A stretch of 64,000 nucleotides of DNA, from contig NZ_JAMXWN010000012.1 in NCBI RefSeq assembly GCF_024125425.1, forward strand, positions 40,882 through 104,881. The letters run 5' to 3'. The DNA is from Sporolactobacillus kofuensis. GTDB taxonomy: Bacteria > Bacillota > Bacilli > Bacillales > Sporolactobacillaceae. Position numbers and translations under genes: made by a program. A model generated the notes under the pieces. That model was not told the DNA's origin and did no database searches. It worked only from the letters and a program-made list of their open reading frames with translations. Numbering within the stretch: the first letter of the stretch is position 1; each line of letters begins with the position of its first letter. Shown piece by piece: positions 35,788 through 44,028 of the stretch.

Positions 35788-36318
35788 AACTTTATCAGCC
35801 CGATTTCTTGTGGAAAATTTAAAGTACCTATTTTTTCTTATACCTATATTTATTCTAACCGAATTTACTTAAAACCTCTAGATTAATGCAACAGAAACTG
35901 ATCAATGTTGTCAATTTCACTATTAAATTGCACATATATGAAAGATAAATTTGCACTAACAAAGTATCATGACTGTAGACGGCAATTATACTAAATCGTA
36001 ACCTGCATTCCCGTGTTTTCACCAAGGTCATGAAAATCCTTGATGTTAAAGGATTTTCGATTAATGGTGGCTGTATAATTATGCCAACAAGAAATCGGCA
36101 TTAGGATAAAAATCCTTTATTGATGCTGATTTTTGGACACCTTGGTATATTCTCCCGATAATTTAGGTCGTAAGACTAAATTCTTTAAATTGACAGATCA
36201 ATGTTTTCTTTTTCAATTGGAATCTGAACCTTATCTCTTGTTTTTTTCTTTTGGTACATGCTTTTTCCATGAATGGGCATACTGAAAGCTATGAAAATTT
36301 CAAGAAAGGTGAAGAGTC
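35788..36318. other. 530-nt gap between yqhQ and yqhR
   Basis: No gene is seen. It contains the nested inverted repeats described at 36021-36146. A near-direct repeat AAATTGCAC / AAATTTGCAC lies just before (35932-35956 region). Confidence 0.6.
36021..36146 (+). ncRNA. Candidate structured RNA (branched, no family recognised)
   Basis: An outer stem ACCAAGGT (36021-36028) with ACCTTGGT (36139-36146) encloses a hairpin GAAAATCCTT (36032-36041) with AAGGATTTTC (36049-36058), a weaker stem GGTGGC with GCCAAC (about 36066-36086), and a compound hairpin AAATCGGCAT (36092-36101) with ATGCTGATTT (36123-36132), itself capped by AGGAT-AAAA-ATCCT. G-U pairs favour the plus strand, which points at yqhR 173 nt downstream. 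No T tract follows, so it is not a simple terminator. Confidence 0.4.
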
Positions 36319-36831
36319 ATGGCTAGAAGAAAAAAGAATGCTCATCCGAAACAAAAAGAAAAGCATCCCATCGTCAAATCATTGGGCAGAGTGTCTATTA
36401 TAGGATTTTTTGGTGGATTGATTTGGTCAATTGCCGGGCTGATTTGCCATCTTCTTAATTTTTCTAAGGTTGGTCCTCATTTAGTGTTTGCCCCGTTTTC
36501 CTTTTGGACTTGGAGAAATACCATTTACGGCCAATTACTTGCGATCGTCACGATAAGTATTCTATCAATACCTATTGCTTGGCTTTATCGAGTGGCACTT
36601 GCACGGTTGAGATCCATTTGGATCGCTATAGGTTTCGGATTGATGCTCTGGGCGATTGTATTCATCCTTTTACAGCCCTTACTTGCCGGACTCCCTAAAT
36701 TCACTGAACTTGGTTGGAATACGGCCACAACGACACTGTGTTTGTACGCCTTATACGGATTATTTATAGGGTACTCGATTTCATTTGACTTTGAGGAAAA
36801 TTCAGGGAAGAATGCCTATTCAAATCAGTAA
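36319..36831 (+). CDS. yqhR: YqhR membrane protein
   Basis: The 170-residue protein has a basic N-terminus and four hydrophobic helices (about residues 25-47, 70-92, 98-118, 133-155). It matches the uncharacterised YqhR family, which keeps this place before efp in sporeforming Bacillales. AAGGTGAAGAG precedes the ATG. Downstream aroQ and papA, its usual partners, are missing. Function unknown. Confidence 0.85.
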   Translation: MARRKKNAHPKQKEKHPIVKSLGRVSIIGFFGGLIWSIAGLICHLLNFSKVGPHLVFAPFSFWTWRNTIYGQLLAIVTISILSIPIAWLYRVALARLRSIWIAIGFGLMLWAIVFILLQPLLAGLPKFTELGWNTATTTLCLYALYGLFIGYSISFDFEENSGKNAYSNQ

Positions 36832-36915
36832 TGCTGTGGTAAAATTGCAAGAGTGAATTTGTCTGCGCACAGGATCGACGATGCAAGCGAAATCGCCTAT
36901 GGTACGGTCTTCAAT

Positions 36916-36951
36916 GCATTAATTTCCTGAGTTTGGAAATAATGCTTTTTT
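36916..36951 (+). terminator. Terminator of yqhR
   Basis: GCATTAATTTCC pairs with GGAAATAATGC (one bulge), followed by six Ts. Confidence 0.8.
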
Positions 36952-37058
36952 CATGGGCACAAGAATTGTCGCTTTTAGCCATCGTTTTATCTTCTTTATA
37001 GAGACAAGCGAGGATAGTCCTCATTGGCAACTTGCAGCGCATTTAAAGGAGGAAGCTT

Positions 37059-37616
37059 ATGATTTCGGTAAATGATTTTAAGACAGGTTTGACTATTGAA
37101 GTTGATGGAGATATTCTCTCTGTCATTGAATTCCAGCACGTGAAACCAGGCAAAGGTGCGGCTTTTGTACGCTCGAAATTAAGAAACCTCAGAACTGGTG
37201 CTATCCAAGAAAAGACGTTCCGTGGTGGTGAAAAAGTTAATCCAGCCCGTATTGAAAACCGCAAAATGCAATATCTCTATGCAAGCGGATCGGCTTATAC
37301 ATTCATGGATATGGAATCTTATGAACAAATTGAACTCGATGCAAGTCAAATTACGGAACAGTTGAACTTCTTGAAAGAAAATATGGAAGTGAACATTCAA
37401 TCCTATCAAGGTGAAACGCTTGGAGTAGCACTTCCGAATACGGTTGTTCTTGAAGTAACAGAAACAGAACCCGGGATCAAAGGGGATACGGCATCCGGTG
37501 GTTCGAAACCAGCAACGCTTGAAACTGGTTATGTCGTCAGTGTACCATTCTTCGTCAATGCCGGTGACAAACTCGTCATTGATACACGTTCTGGATTATA
37601 TGTATCTCGAGCATGA
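37059..37616 (+). CDS. efp: Translation elongation factor P
   Basis: EF-P helps ribosomes form peptide bonds at proline runs. The 185-residue protein has three beta-barrel domains, opening [18 protein letters not shown], with the modification-loop Lys in [18 protein letters not shown] at residue 32 and the closing [24 protein letters not shown] precedes the ATG. It is monocistronic here, with a terminator on each side. Confidence 0.97.
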   Translation: MISVNDFKTGLTIEVDGDILSVIEFQHVKPGKGAAFVRSKLRNLRTGAIQEKTFRGGEKVNPARIENRKMQYLYASGSAYTFMDMESYEQIELDASQITEQLNFLKENMEVNIQSYQGETLGVALPNTVVLEVTETEPGIKGDTASGGSKPATLETGYVVSVPFFVNAGDKLVIDTRSGLYVSRA

Positions 37617-37635
37617 GATAATCTAAATTTCTACG

Positions 37636-37661
37636 ACAGCTTCTTCGGAGGCTGTTTTTTT
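37636..37661 (+). terminator. Terminator of efp
   Basis: ACAGCTTC-TTCG-GAGGCTGT followed by T run. Confidence 0.85.
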
Positions 37662-37689
37662 ATGAGAAAATAAAGTACAAAATGTTCTG

Positions 37690-37790
37690 CTTAAGATGCA
37701 GCGAAGATCTGAGACGCCTGCGCCGAGCGAACAATCAAAGCATAATCAATGCAAAATAAGGACGGGGTGCTTTTTGCACCCTTTTTCTCA
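37690..37790 (+). repeat. Dispersed repeat, copy E (internal deletion)
   Basis: The left block GATGCAGCGAAGATCTGAGA-CGCC is joined directly to the right block GAGCGAACAATCAAAGC and AATGCAAAATAAGGACGG. It ends in GGGTGC-TTTTT-GCACCC plus five Ts (37765-37786), a terminator-like hairpin. Confidence 0.65.
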
Positions 37791-37817
37791 TGGAAAGAAT
37801 TTGAGAGAATTTCAAGG

Positions 37818-37845
37818 AATAGGACTCACATCTGTGAGTCCTATT
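37818..37845. promoter_or_regulatory. 28-bp near-perfect palindrome upstream of spoIIIAA
   Basis: AATAGGACTCACA (37818-37830) and TGTGAGTCCTATT (37833-37845) are exact complements around TC. The following CACTTTCCCTTTC is only partly T-rich, so it could be a terminator or a protein-binding site. Confidence 0.5.
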
Positions 37846-37991
37846 CACTTTCCCTTTCTTTCAAGTTCTGAGATCAACGAATGCGTCCTGGTAAGTACGA
37901 TAATGTTTGTGGTCGCTAAGCATATTGCGTACAAGCCCGCATATAGTTTGAGAAGAACGTGTTCAATACTCAAGATGTCTAGGTGATAATA

Positions 37992-38945
37992 ATGGATCAA
38001 ATTTTGCCGTATTTACCAGAATCAGTTCAGCAAATACTCCTTCATCTGCCTGAGAAGGATCAACAGATGCTTGAAGAAATTCGTTGCCGAACAGAGCGAC
38101 CTCTTGAATTGATTGTAGCTGGACAAAAATGGGTCCCTACAGATCATACAACAATGCCTGTGTTCCAAAAAGAACAGGCAAAACAGTTACTTCAAAAAAT
38201 TGGTAACTATTCAATCTATACGCTTGAAGAAGAGCTAAAGCGTGGCTATGTGACGATTCCCGGCGGACATCGGATCGGACTTTCCGGACGCGTGCTTACC
38301 GAGCAAGGACGCGTGCTCAGACTTCGTGATGTTACTTTTTTTAATATACGATTGGCGAAACAGAAGATTGGTGCAGCTCTACCTCTTGTTCCTTATTTGT
38401 ATAATCGGCAGCGATGGTTAAACACGTTGCTCATCGGTGCACCGCAAACAGGAAAGACGACGATGTTGCGGGACATTGCCCGTCTGATCAGTGAAGGTAT
38501 CCCTGAGCGTTACATCTCATCAAGAAAGACAGCGATCGTCGATGAGCGTTCAGAGATTGCTGGATGTGTAGAGGGTGTGCCGCAGAATAGACTTGGGATG
38601 AGAACGGATGTCATGGATGCCTGTCCAAAAGCAGAAGGAATGATGATGATGATTCGTTCGATGAGTCCTGAAGTTATGGTTGTGGATGAAATTGGTGGTA
38701 AAGACGATACAGCGGCACTTTTTGAAGCGTTAAATGCCGGTGTCACAGTGATGGCAACCGCGCATGGCTTTACCTTTGAACAATTATCTCACCGTCCTTC
38801 AATTAAGCCCTTAATTGATGCGCAGTTATTTGACCGTTATGTCATTTTGTCACGTCGGCATTATTCAAATAAAACGGGTTGCCGAATCATTATCCTGGAT
38901 CAATTAGGACGAAAAATGACTGCGACAGAAGGGATTTGGCAGTAA
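37992..38945 (+). CDS. spoIIIAA: Stage III sporulation ATPase SpoIIIAA
   Basis: SpoIIIAA is the secretion-type ATPase of the mother-cell/forespore channel (SpoIIIA-SpoIIQ). The 317-residue protein has Walker A GAPQTGKTTMLRDIA near residue 150, IVDERSEIAG and Walker B VMVVDEIGG. The ATG at 37992 lies 5 nt after AGGTGA. It starts an eight-gene operon; the sigma-E promoter expected from B. subtilis is not clearly readable, only a CATATT-type element near 37921. Confidence 0.95.
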   Translation: MDQILPYLPESVQQILLHLPEKDQQMLEEIRCRTERPLELIVAGQKWVPTDHTTMPVFQKEQAKQLLQKIGNYSIYTLEEELKRGYVTIPGGHRIGLSGRVLTEQGRVLRLRDVTFFNIRLAKQKIGAALPLVPYLYNRQRWLNTLLIGAPQTGKTTMLRDIARLISEGIPERYISSRKTAIVDERSEIAGCVEGVPQNRLGMRTDVMDACPKAEGMMMMIRSMSPEVMVVDEIGGKDDTAALFEALNAGVTVMATAHGFTFEQLSHRPSIKPLIDAQLFDRYVILSRRHYSNKTGCRIIILDQLGRKMTATEGIWQ

Positions 38946-39457
38946 TGAAACTCATTGGTTCACTCATCATTTTATTTGCGTCAACTGCAATAGGCATTCT
39001 GCTCGCCAGGCAGTACAGAGACCGTCCAAGGGAAATACGTCAGTGGCGTTCTGCCCTTCAGTCTATCGAGGCAGAAATTGTATACGGAAGAGTTCCAGTC
39101 GATCAAATGGCAGTTGATCTGTCCAAGCAATTGCCCGCACCAATTAAGACTTTCTTTCAATTGCTCACTCAGCATCTGAAGCGAGACAAGCAAACCTTGC
39201 AATCGGCTTGGTCCGATTCTATTGAACGGTTTTGGCCGATGACTTCAATGAAACGACCTGAAAAGGAAATAGTGCTTCAATTTGGTTCAACACTTGGTAC
39301 AGAGGATGCAGAAAATCAAAAAAAGCATATCCAACTGGCATTATCCCATTTGGAACGTGAAGAAACGGATGCTCGGCAGTCTCAAAAAGCAAATGAGAAA
39401 TTATTCAGAAGTATTGGTTTCTTGACGGGTATTCTTTTTATTTTACTGTTCATCTAA
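38945..39457 (+). CDS. spoIIIAB: Stage III sporulation protein SpoIIIAB
   Basis: The 170-residue protein has a membrane helix at each end (residues 3-20 and 155-170) and a GspF-like helical middle with WRSALQSIEAEIVYGRVP. It is taken to be the platform of the SpoIIIA channel. Its ATG overlaps the spoIIIAA stop (TAATG). Confidence 0.94.
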   Translation: MKLIGSLIILFASTAIGILLARQYRDRPREIRQWRSALQSIEAEIVYGRVPVDQMAVDLSKQLPAPIKTFFQLLTQHLKRDKQTLQSAWSDSIERFWPMTSMKRPEKEIVLQFGSTLGTEDAENQKKHIQLALSHLEREETDARQSQKANEKLFRSIGFLTGILFILLFI

Positions 39458-39500
39458 ATCACATTCCGATCCTAGTGATGCAAGAGAGGGGGAAGTTCCA

Positions 39501-39704
39501 ATGTCACTTGATGTGAATACAATATTCCAAATCGCGGGTATCGGCATTATTGTTGCTATGATTCAAACCGTGTTGAAGCAAATGGGCAAAGATGATTGGG
39601 CACAATGGGTGACCCTTATCGGATTTGTTGTGATCTTGTATATGGTAGCAACATTAATTGACGATTTGTTTGAAAAAATACGGCAAGTATTTCTTTATAT
39701 GTAG
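39501..39704 (+). CDS. spoIIIAC: Stage III sporulation protein SpoIIIAC
   Basis: A 67-residue protein with two helices, opening MSLDVNTIFQIAGIGIIVAM and containing VLKQMGKDDWAQWV, typical of SpoIIIAC. It is a small integral subunit of the feeding-tube channel. GAGGGGGAAG precedes the ATG. Confidence 0.95.
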   Translation: MSLDVNTIFQIAGIGIIVAMIQTVLKQMGKDDWAQWVTLIGFVVILYMVATLIDDLFEKIRQVFLYM

Positions 39705-39715
39705 GTGACTTGCTG

Positions 39716-40117
39716 ATGGAAATTCTTCAAATCGTCGGCTTGGGGCTCGCTGTCACCTTTATCGTGCTGCTCTTAAAAGAAAAAAATCAAGTATTTGCCT
39801 TGCTTGTTACCTTAGTCGCAGGAATTGTCATTTTACTCATGATGATCGATCAGATTCAACGGGTCATGAATATGTTGACCGGCATGGCACAGAGTGCACA
39901 TTTGAATAATGTCTATGTGGCAACAATCCTTAAGATTATCGGTATTGCTTATATCTCTGAATTTGGTGCGCAAATCGCTCGTGATGCAGGACAAGCTTCT
40001 ATGGCAGGAAAGATTGAACTAGCGGGCAAATTAATTATTCTTGTCTTGGCGATTCCAATTCTAACAGCAATTGTTGAGACGATCATGAATTTGATGCCAC
40101 AAATGGGAGGGGGTTGA
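39716..40117 (+). CDS. spoIIIAD: Stage III sporulation protein SpoIIIAD
   Basis: The 133-residue protein has four helices, related in sequence to SpoIIIAC at its start (MEILQIVGLGLAVTFIVLLL). It contains IAYISEFGAQIARDAGQASMA, conserved in the family. The ATG at 39716 lies 7 nt after AGGTGA; the TTG at 39710 is too close. Its stop touches the spoIIIAE start. Confidence 0.94.
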   Translation: MEILQIVGLGLAVTFIVLLLKEKNQVFALLVTLVAGIVILLMMIDQIQRVMNMLTGMAQSAHLNNVYVATILKIIGIAYISEFGAQIARDAGQASMAGKIELAGKLIILVLAIPILTAIVETIMNLMPQMGGG

Positions 40118-41317
40118 ATGTTCTGCAAGATAAAAAAACGATACATTCACAGATTCATAATTGCTCTCGCTGTTGCTCTATGTATTCTATGTCTAGACAA
40201 GCCCGCCTCAGCAGCTCAACCAGAAAGTGATTTGAATAAATGGTCGTCTCAGCAACTGGATAAAATAGATACCGAACAAATTGAGAACTATTGGAATAAA
40301 GTGATCACCGACTACCATGGTTTTCTACCGGAAACACAACAAAACTTTAAGAGCTTTGTTCAATCGGATAAACAAGGTTTTTTCAAAGAACTGATGCAGG
40401 GCCTAGTTCGCTATTTTCTGAATGAGCTGGTCGTGAGTAGCAAATTACTTGGCACCCTAATTTTACTTACTGTTTTTGCCACACTCCTTCAGACGATTCA
40501 ATCCGCATTTGAACATAAAGCGGTCTCAAAAGTTGCCTATTTTGTCGTGACGCTTGTGTTGGTGATCTTGCTCATGAACAGTTTCCGTCTTGCCATTAAC
40601 TATACCAATGACACAGTTGGTGCAATGAGTCAATTTCTCGTCGCACTCATTCCTCTTATCCTAGCATTGACTGCTGCAACAGGTGGGATTGCTTCTGTCG
40701 CTTTTTTTCATCCTTTGGTTATTTTTCTTGTCAATACAGCCGGATGGCTTATTTCTACAGTCGTTATTCCACTACTTCTTATGTCTGCATTATTAGCGAT
40801 TGTCAGCACGTTCTCAGATCATTACAAATTGACCAAGCTTAGTGAGCTCATGAAAAATGTTGCACTGTTTACACTTGCCGGTTTTTTTTCAATTTTTCTC
40901 GGTGTAATTTCCGTTCAGGGTGCGGCAACATCAATCTCAGATGGGTTGGTGGTAAAATCGGCAAAATTTTTTACCGGTAATTTTATACCGGTAGTAGGCC
41001 GAATGTTCACAGAGGCGGCAGATACGGTCATGGGAGCTTCGGTTCTGCTCAAAAATACGATCGGTATTGCAGGGTTATTAATTCTTCTTTGCATTACTCT
41101 TTTTCCACTTTTGAAAATTCTCTCTTTAGCCTTCATTTACAATTTAGCAGCAGCAGTCCTTCAACCACTTGGAAGCGGTCCGGTGATCGATTGCTTGGTC
41201 ATTATGGCGAAAAGTATTTTCTACCTTTTTGCATCGCTCGCTGTCGTTACACTGATGTTTTTCTTAGCCATGACGATTATTATCGCTTCCGGTAATTTAA
41301 CGCTAATGGTGCGATAA
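40118..41317 (+). CDS. spoIIIAE: Stage III sporulation protein SpoIIIAE
   Basis: The 399-residue protein has a signal-like N-terminal helix ending in ASAAQ, a soluble stretch and about seven membrane helices. FLVALIPLILALTAATGG and VISVQGAATSISDGLVVKSAKF are family segments. It is the largest integral part of the SpoIIIA channel. GGGAGGGGG precedes the ATG, which follows the spoIIIAD stop directly. Confidence 0.95.
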   Translation: MFCKIKKRYIHRFIIALAVALCILCLDKPASAAQPESDLNKWSSQQLDKIDTEQIENYWNKVITDYHGFLPETQQNFKSFVQSDKQGFFKELMQGLVRYFLNELVVSSKLLGTLILLTVFATLLQTIQSAFEHKAVSKVAYFVVTLVLVILLMNSFRLAINYTNDTVGAMSQFLVALIPLILALTAATGGIASVAFFHPLVIFLVNTAGWLISTVVIPLLLMSALLAIVSTFSDHYKLTKLSELMKNVALFTLAGFFSIFLGVISVQGAATSISDGLVVKSAKFFTGNFIPVVGRMFTEAADTVMGASVLLKNTIGIAGLLILLCITLFPLLKILSLAFIYNLAAAVLQPLGSGPVIDCLVIMAKSIFYLFASLAVVTLMFFLAMTIIIASGNLTLMVR

Positions 41318-41328
41318 GGAGGGCGTAT

Positions 41329-41961
41329 ATGAGCTATCTTGTGAACTGGATTTCGCAGATTATTCTTATTGTACTTTTTGCAGTCATCCTCGAGTTGTTA
41401 ATCCCAACCGGTACTTTTCAGAAATACATCAAGTTTGTTATCGGTCTTATTCTTGTTGTAGCTCTCCTGGATCCCGTTCTCAAAATCTTTCAAATTCATC
41501 CAGATCAATTGCTTAACGGTCTCGCCATTGAGCAGAAGGATGATTCAATTAAAAAAGAGACAGCTCGTCAAAAAAAAGAAATAGAAAACGCACAAGCCGC
41601 ATATATTCAAGAACAAGTGGCTGTCCAAATGAATGATCAGGTGAAGGAGGAGTTGAATGAGAAATACGGATTACAAATCACACATATGGACGTTTCTGCA
41701 AAGCAAAAAAATCGGCAGGAGATGTCTGTCGACAACGTCACTGTCATTCTTGAAAAGACAACGCGCAACCATCGCGATCAGGAATCCGGAATTCGGACCA
41801 TTCAACCCGTTAAGAATGTATCGATCAACCTAGACGATCCAGATAACTCAAAACAAACGGTGCATGAACACAATGAGATGAATAAGGTCCGCTCCTTCCT
41901 AGCAAAACGATGGGCACTCAATAAGAGACTCATCACAGTACACATGGAAGGAGGGGATTGA
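41329..41961 (+). CDS. spoIIIAF: Stage III sporulation protein SpoIIIAF
   Basis: Two N-terminal helices (about residues 8-27 and 34-52, LIPTGTFQKYIKFVIGLILV) precede a soluble, Lys/Gln/Glu-rich domain that in other species folds as a ring-building motif. AAGGAGGGCG precedes the ATG. Length, 210 residues, is normal. Confidence 0.94.
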   Translation: MSYLVNWISQIILIVLFAVILELLIPTGTFQKYIKFVIGLILVVALLDPVLKIFQIHPDQLLNGLAIEQKDDSIKKETARQKKEIENAQAAYIQEQVAVQMNDQVKEELNEKYGLQITHMDVSAKQKNRQEMSVDNVTVILEKTTRNHRDQESGIRTIQPVKNVSINLDDPDNSKQTVHEHNEMNKVRSFLAKRWALNKRLITVHMEGGD

Positions 41962-41965
41962 ACTC

Positions 41966-42628
41966 GTGAGACGATGGATTGAACGCTTTAGACGTATGGT
42001 ATTTGGCGAACGCGATAAGGACGGGCAGCCGGTGAAAAATAAAAAAGGAACATTATTTAAACTTGTTGCACTTGTACTTATCGGTGTAGTGCTCCTTGCA
42101 GGCAACCGATTTTTTGCGAGCAGTGCACAAACTCAGAAACCGGCAGATCAACAAGCGTTCAGTAACCATGATTCAAAAGATCTTTCAGAGATAAAGTCTG
42201 ATATAGGAAAGCAATCCATGACATCAATTGAAAAGAATGAATCCTATGTCAATCAGAATTTAAAAAATATACTTGAGCAAATCCGAGGCGTCTCTGATGT
42301 TTCAGTCATGGTAACTTTTGCATCGACAGAAAAAAATATTTATCAAAACAACGTAAAAACACAGGATAATCAAACGAGTGAAACCGATCAAAAAGGCGGA
42401 AAGCGAGAAGTCGTTGAGCGAAATGAAGATTCTGAAGTTGTCTTGATTGATAAAGATGGGAACAAGGTTCCGGTAGTTATCGGGAAAGAACAGCCAACTG
42501 TGCGAGGGGTCATCGTTGTTGCACGAGGTGCCGAGCAGTCAACGACGAAAGTTCAAATTATGGAAGCTGTCTCGACCGTTTTAGATATTCCAACTTATAA
42601 AGTTAAAGTTCTCGAGAAGAATGAATGA
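41966..42628 (+). CDS. spoIIIAG: Stage III sporulation protein SpoIIIAG
   Basis: The 220-residue protein has one helix near residues 32-48 and a ring-building domain that includes LKNILEQIRGVSDVSVMVTF and RGVIVVARGAE. SpoIIIAG forms a large ring in the intermembrane space. The GTG at 41966 follows GGAGGGG. Confidence 0.94.
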   Translation: MRRWIERFRRMVFGERDKDGQPVKNKKGTLFKLVALVLIGVVLLAGNRFFASSAQTQKPADQQAFSNHDSKDLSEIKSDIGKQSMTSIEKNESYVNQNLKNILEQIRGVSDVSVMVTFASTEKNIYQNNVKTQDNQTSETDQKGGKREVVERNEDSEVVLIDKDGNKVPVVIGKEQPTVRGVIVVARGAEQSTTKVQIMEAVSTVLDIPTYKVKVLEKNE

Positions 42629-42640
42629 GGAGGTATTACC

Positions 42641-43174
42641 ATGATAAAGAAACAAACCGTTTGGCTATTAACAATGCTAAGTTTGATTGTTGTGTTATCC
42701 GTATACGCCTTATCAACGCCTGGAAATTCTTCTGATCAGGCTTCATCATCCACAGCTGGAAAATCAAAATCAGTTGCTACGGATGTGAAAAACAATAAAT
42801 CTGTAAAAGCAAGTGCTGTCGAAACAAAATTGGCGGATATTGAACTTAGCAAAGATGATGAACGAGCAAGTCTTGAGAAAAAGTACGAAAGTGTCATCGC
42901 TTCCGGTAAGAGCTCCGCAAAAGAGGTTAGTGCTGCTTATGATAAAATGGCATCTTTGAAGACACTTGCTGATAATGAGACAATGCTTGAAGATGTAATT
43001 CAATCTAAAGGTTATAAGAATAGTGTTGTAAAGACAAGTGGAACTCAGGTTCAAATTTATGTGGATTCGAAAAAATTAACGGATAAACAAGCCAATCAAT
43101 TGATACAGCTTACAAATGAATATCTCGGTACAGGAAGAATTGTGAGCGTCACATACGCATTAAATCAAGACTGA
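42641..43174 (+). CDS. spoIIIAH: Stage III sporulation protein SpoIIIAH
   Basis: One N-terminal helix (residues 6-24) is followed by a Ser/Lys-rich linker and a ring-building domain with QIYVDSKKLTDKQANQLIQL. SpoIIIAH binds SpoIIQ across the septum. At 177 residues it is shorter than the B. subtilis protein (about 218), mainly in the linker. It ends the spoIIIA operon. Confidence 0.93.
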   Translation: MIKKQTVWLLTMLSLIVVLSVYALSTPGNSSDQASSSTAGKSKSVATDVKNNKSVKASAVETKLADIELSKDDERASLEKKYESVIASGKSSAKEVSAAYDKMASLKTLADNETMLEDVIQSKGYKNSVVKTSGTQVQIYVDSKKLTDKQANQLIQLTNEYLGTGRIVSVTYALNQD

Positions 43175-43228
43175 AGAAGAAATCCACGATTTTTGAAGAT
43201 TTTTTGATTTAATTTAGGTAGAATAGAG

Positions 43229-43258
43229 ACTGTTGCGATTGTCCGTGACAGTTTTTTT
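43229..43258 (+). terminator. Weak terminator after spoIIIAH
   Basis: ACTGT pairs with ACAGT around a 14-nt loop, followed by seven Ts. Confidence 0.55.
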
Positions 43259-43261
43259 GTG

Positions 43262-43414
43262 CTTTAATCGGGAACTTATTATAAGAGTAGAACGCGTATA
43301 ACAAAGATTTCCCGATTAAGGACAGCTTGCCGAAGTTAATTTTTTTTGTGAGATTCGGAACTTTATAGTCATGGGGTTCGTATGACTTAATGTTTCTATT
43401 TTTCGAAAGAAAAT
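43262..43414 (+). other. Cluster of hairpins between spoIIIAH and accB
   Basis: A 13-bp stem (43262-43274 with 43309-43321, core TTAATCGGGAA / TTCCCGATTAA, one U-G pair) encloses 34 nt. A second element CCGAA (43330-43334) with TTCGG (about 43356) has an alternative AAGTT/AACTT pairing, and TTTTC-GAAA-GAAAA (43400-43413) carries a GNRA loop. The gap of about 350 nt holds no credible gene. Role unknown. Confidence 0.4.
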
Positions 43415-43485
43415 TCGTGATTAAATACGTTGACCGCTTAACGGACTTGAGTTCATCATCAGAATCAGGCATTATTATATTGATA

Positions 43486-43494
43486 TGCTATAAT
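43486..43494 (+). promoter_or_regulatory. Extended -10 promoter of accBC
   Basis: TGCTATAAT is a TGn extended -10 with perfect TATAAT, about 37 nt before the accB start. Confidence 0.65.
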
Positions 43495-43530
43495 TGAGAT
43501 TAAAGCGGATGGGACAAGGGAGTGCTGGAT

Positions 43531-44013
43531 TTGTTAAGTATTGAAGACATTAAAGCATTGATAAAGGAGATGGACACATCTTCAATCAGCGAACTGAAAT
43601 TTGAATCAGAAGATGCAAAAATCACGCTGAGAAAAGCAGCCGCTGTGGCAAATAAAACGGTTCTTCAAGCGGTGCCACAGCCGGCAGAAGTACAGGCACC
43701 AGTGGCACAACCTGCTCCTCAAACTGCGCAGGTAGCAGAAGCAAAGTCTGTTGAAAAGATTGAAGACTCATCTCTGCACAAGATAACTGCCCCGATGGTT
43801 GGTACCTTCTATTCATCTTCATCACCGGAATCAGGTGCCTTTGTATCAAAGGGCTCTAAAGTCGATAGCAAAACAGTTGTTTGCATCGTTGAAGCAATGA
43901 AGCTTTTCAATGAAATAGAAGCAGAATGCAAAGGAACAATTGTTGATATTCTTGCAGAAGACGGACAGCTTGTTGAATACGGTCAGCCGTTGTTTTTAGT
44001 TAAGGAAGATTAA
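43531..44013 (+). CDS. accB: Biotin carboxyl carrier protein of acetyl-CoA carboxylase
   Basis: AccB carries biotin between the two half-reactions of acetyl-CoA carboxylase in fatty-acid synthesis. The 160-residue protein has an N-terminal helical tail, an Ala/Pro/Gln-rich linker and the biotinyl domain with VEAMKLFNEIEAE, whose Lys is biotinylated. The TTG at 43531 is 8 nt from GGGAG; the GTG at 43522 overlaps that site. It is followed by accC after 15 nt. Confidence 0.94.
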   Translation: MLSIEDIKALIKEMDTSSISELKFESEDAKITLRKAAAVANKTVLQAVPQPAEVQAPVAQPAPQTAQVAEAKSVEKIEDSSLHKITAPMVGTFYSSSSPESGAFVSKGSKVDSKTVVCIVEAMKLFNEIEAECKGTIVDILAEDGQLVEYGQPLFLVKED

Positions 44014-44028
44014 GGGGTTTAATTATCA

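Larger units (their letters stand above)
37617..37991. other. Gap between efp and spoIIIAA
   Basis: About 375 nt where B. subtilis has yqhV. It holds the efp terminator, repeat copy E with its own terminator-like end, a 28-bp near-palindrome and the unseen start of the spoIIIA promoter. Confidence 0.6.

Noticed and set aside
37696..37986. 96-codon frame in the efp-spoIIIAA gap, tested as yqhV
   Set aside because: It has no membrane helices of the YqhV type and overlaps repeat copy E.
43209..43472. 87-codon minus-strand frame between spoIIIAH and accB
   Set aside because: No ribosome binding site, it crosses three hairpins and a plus-strand terminator, and its composition has no domain-like pattern.
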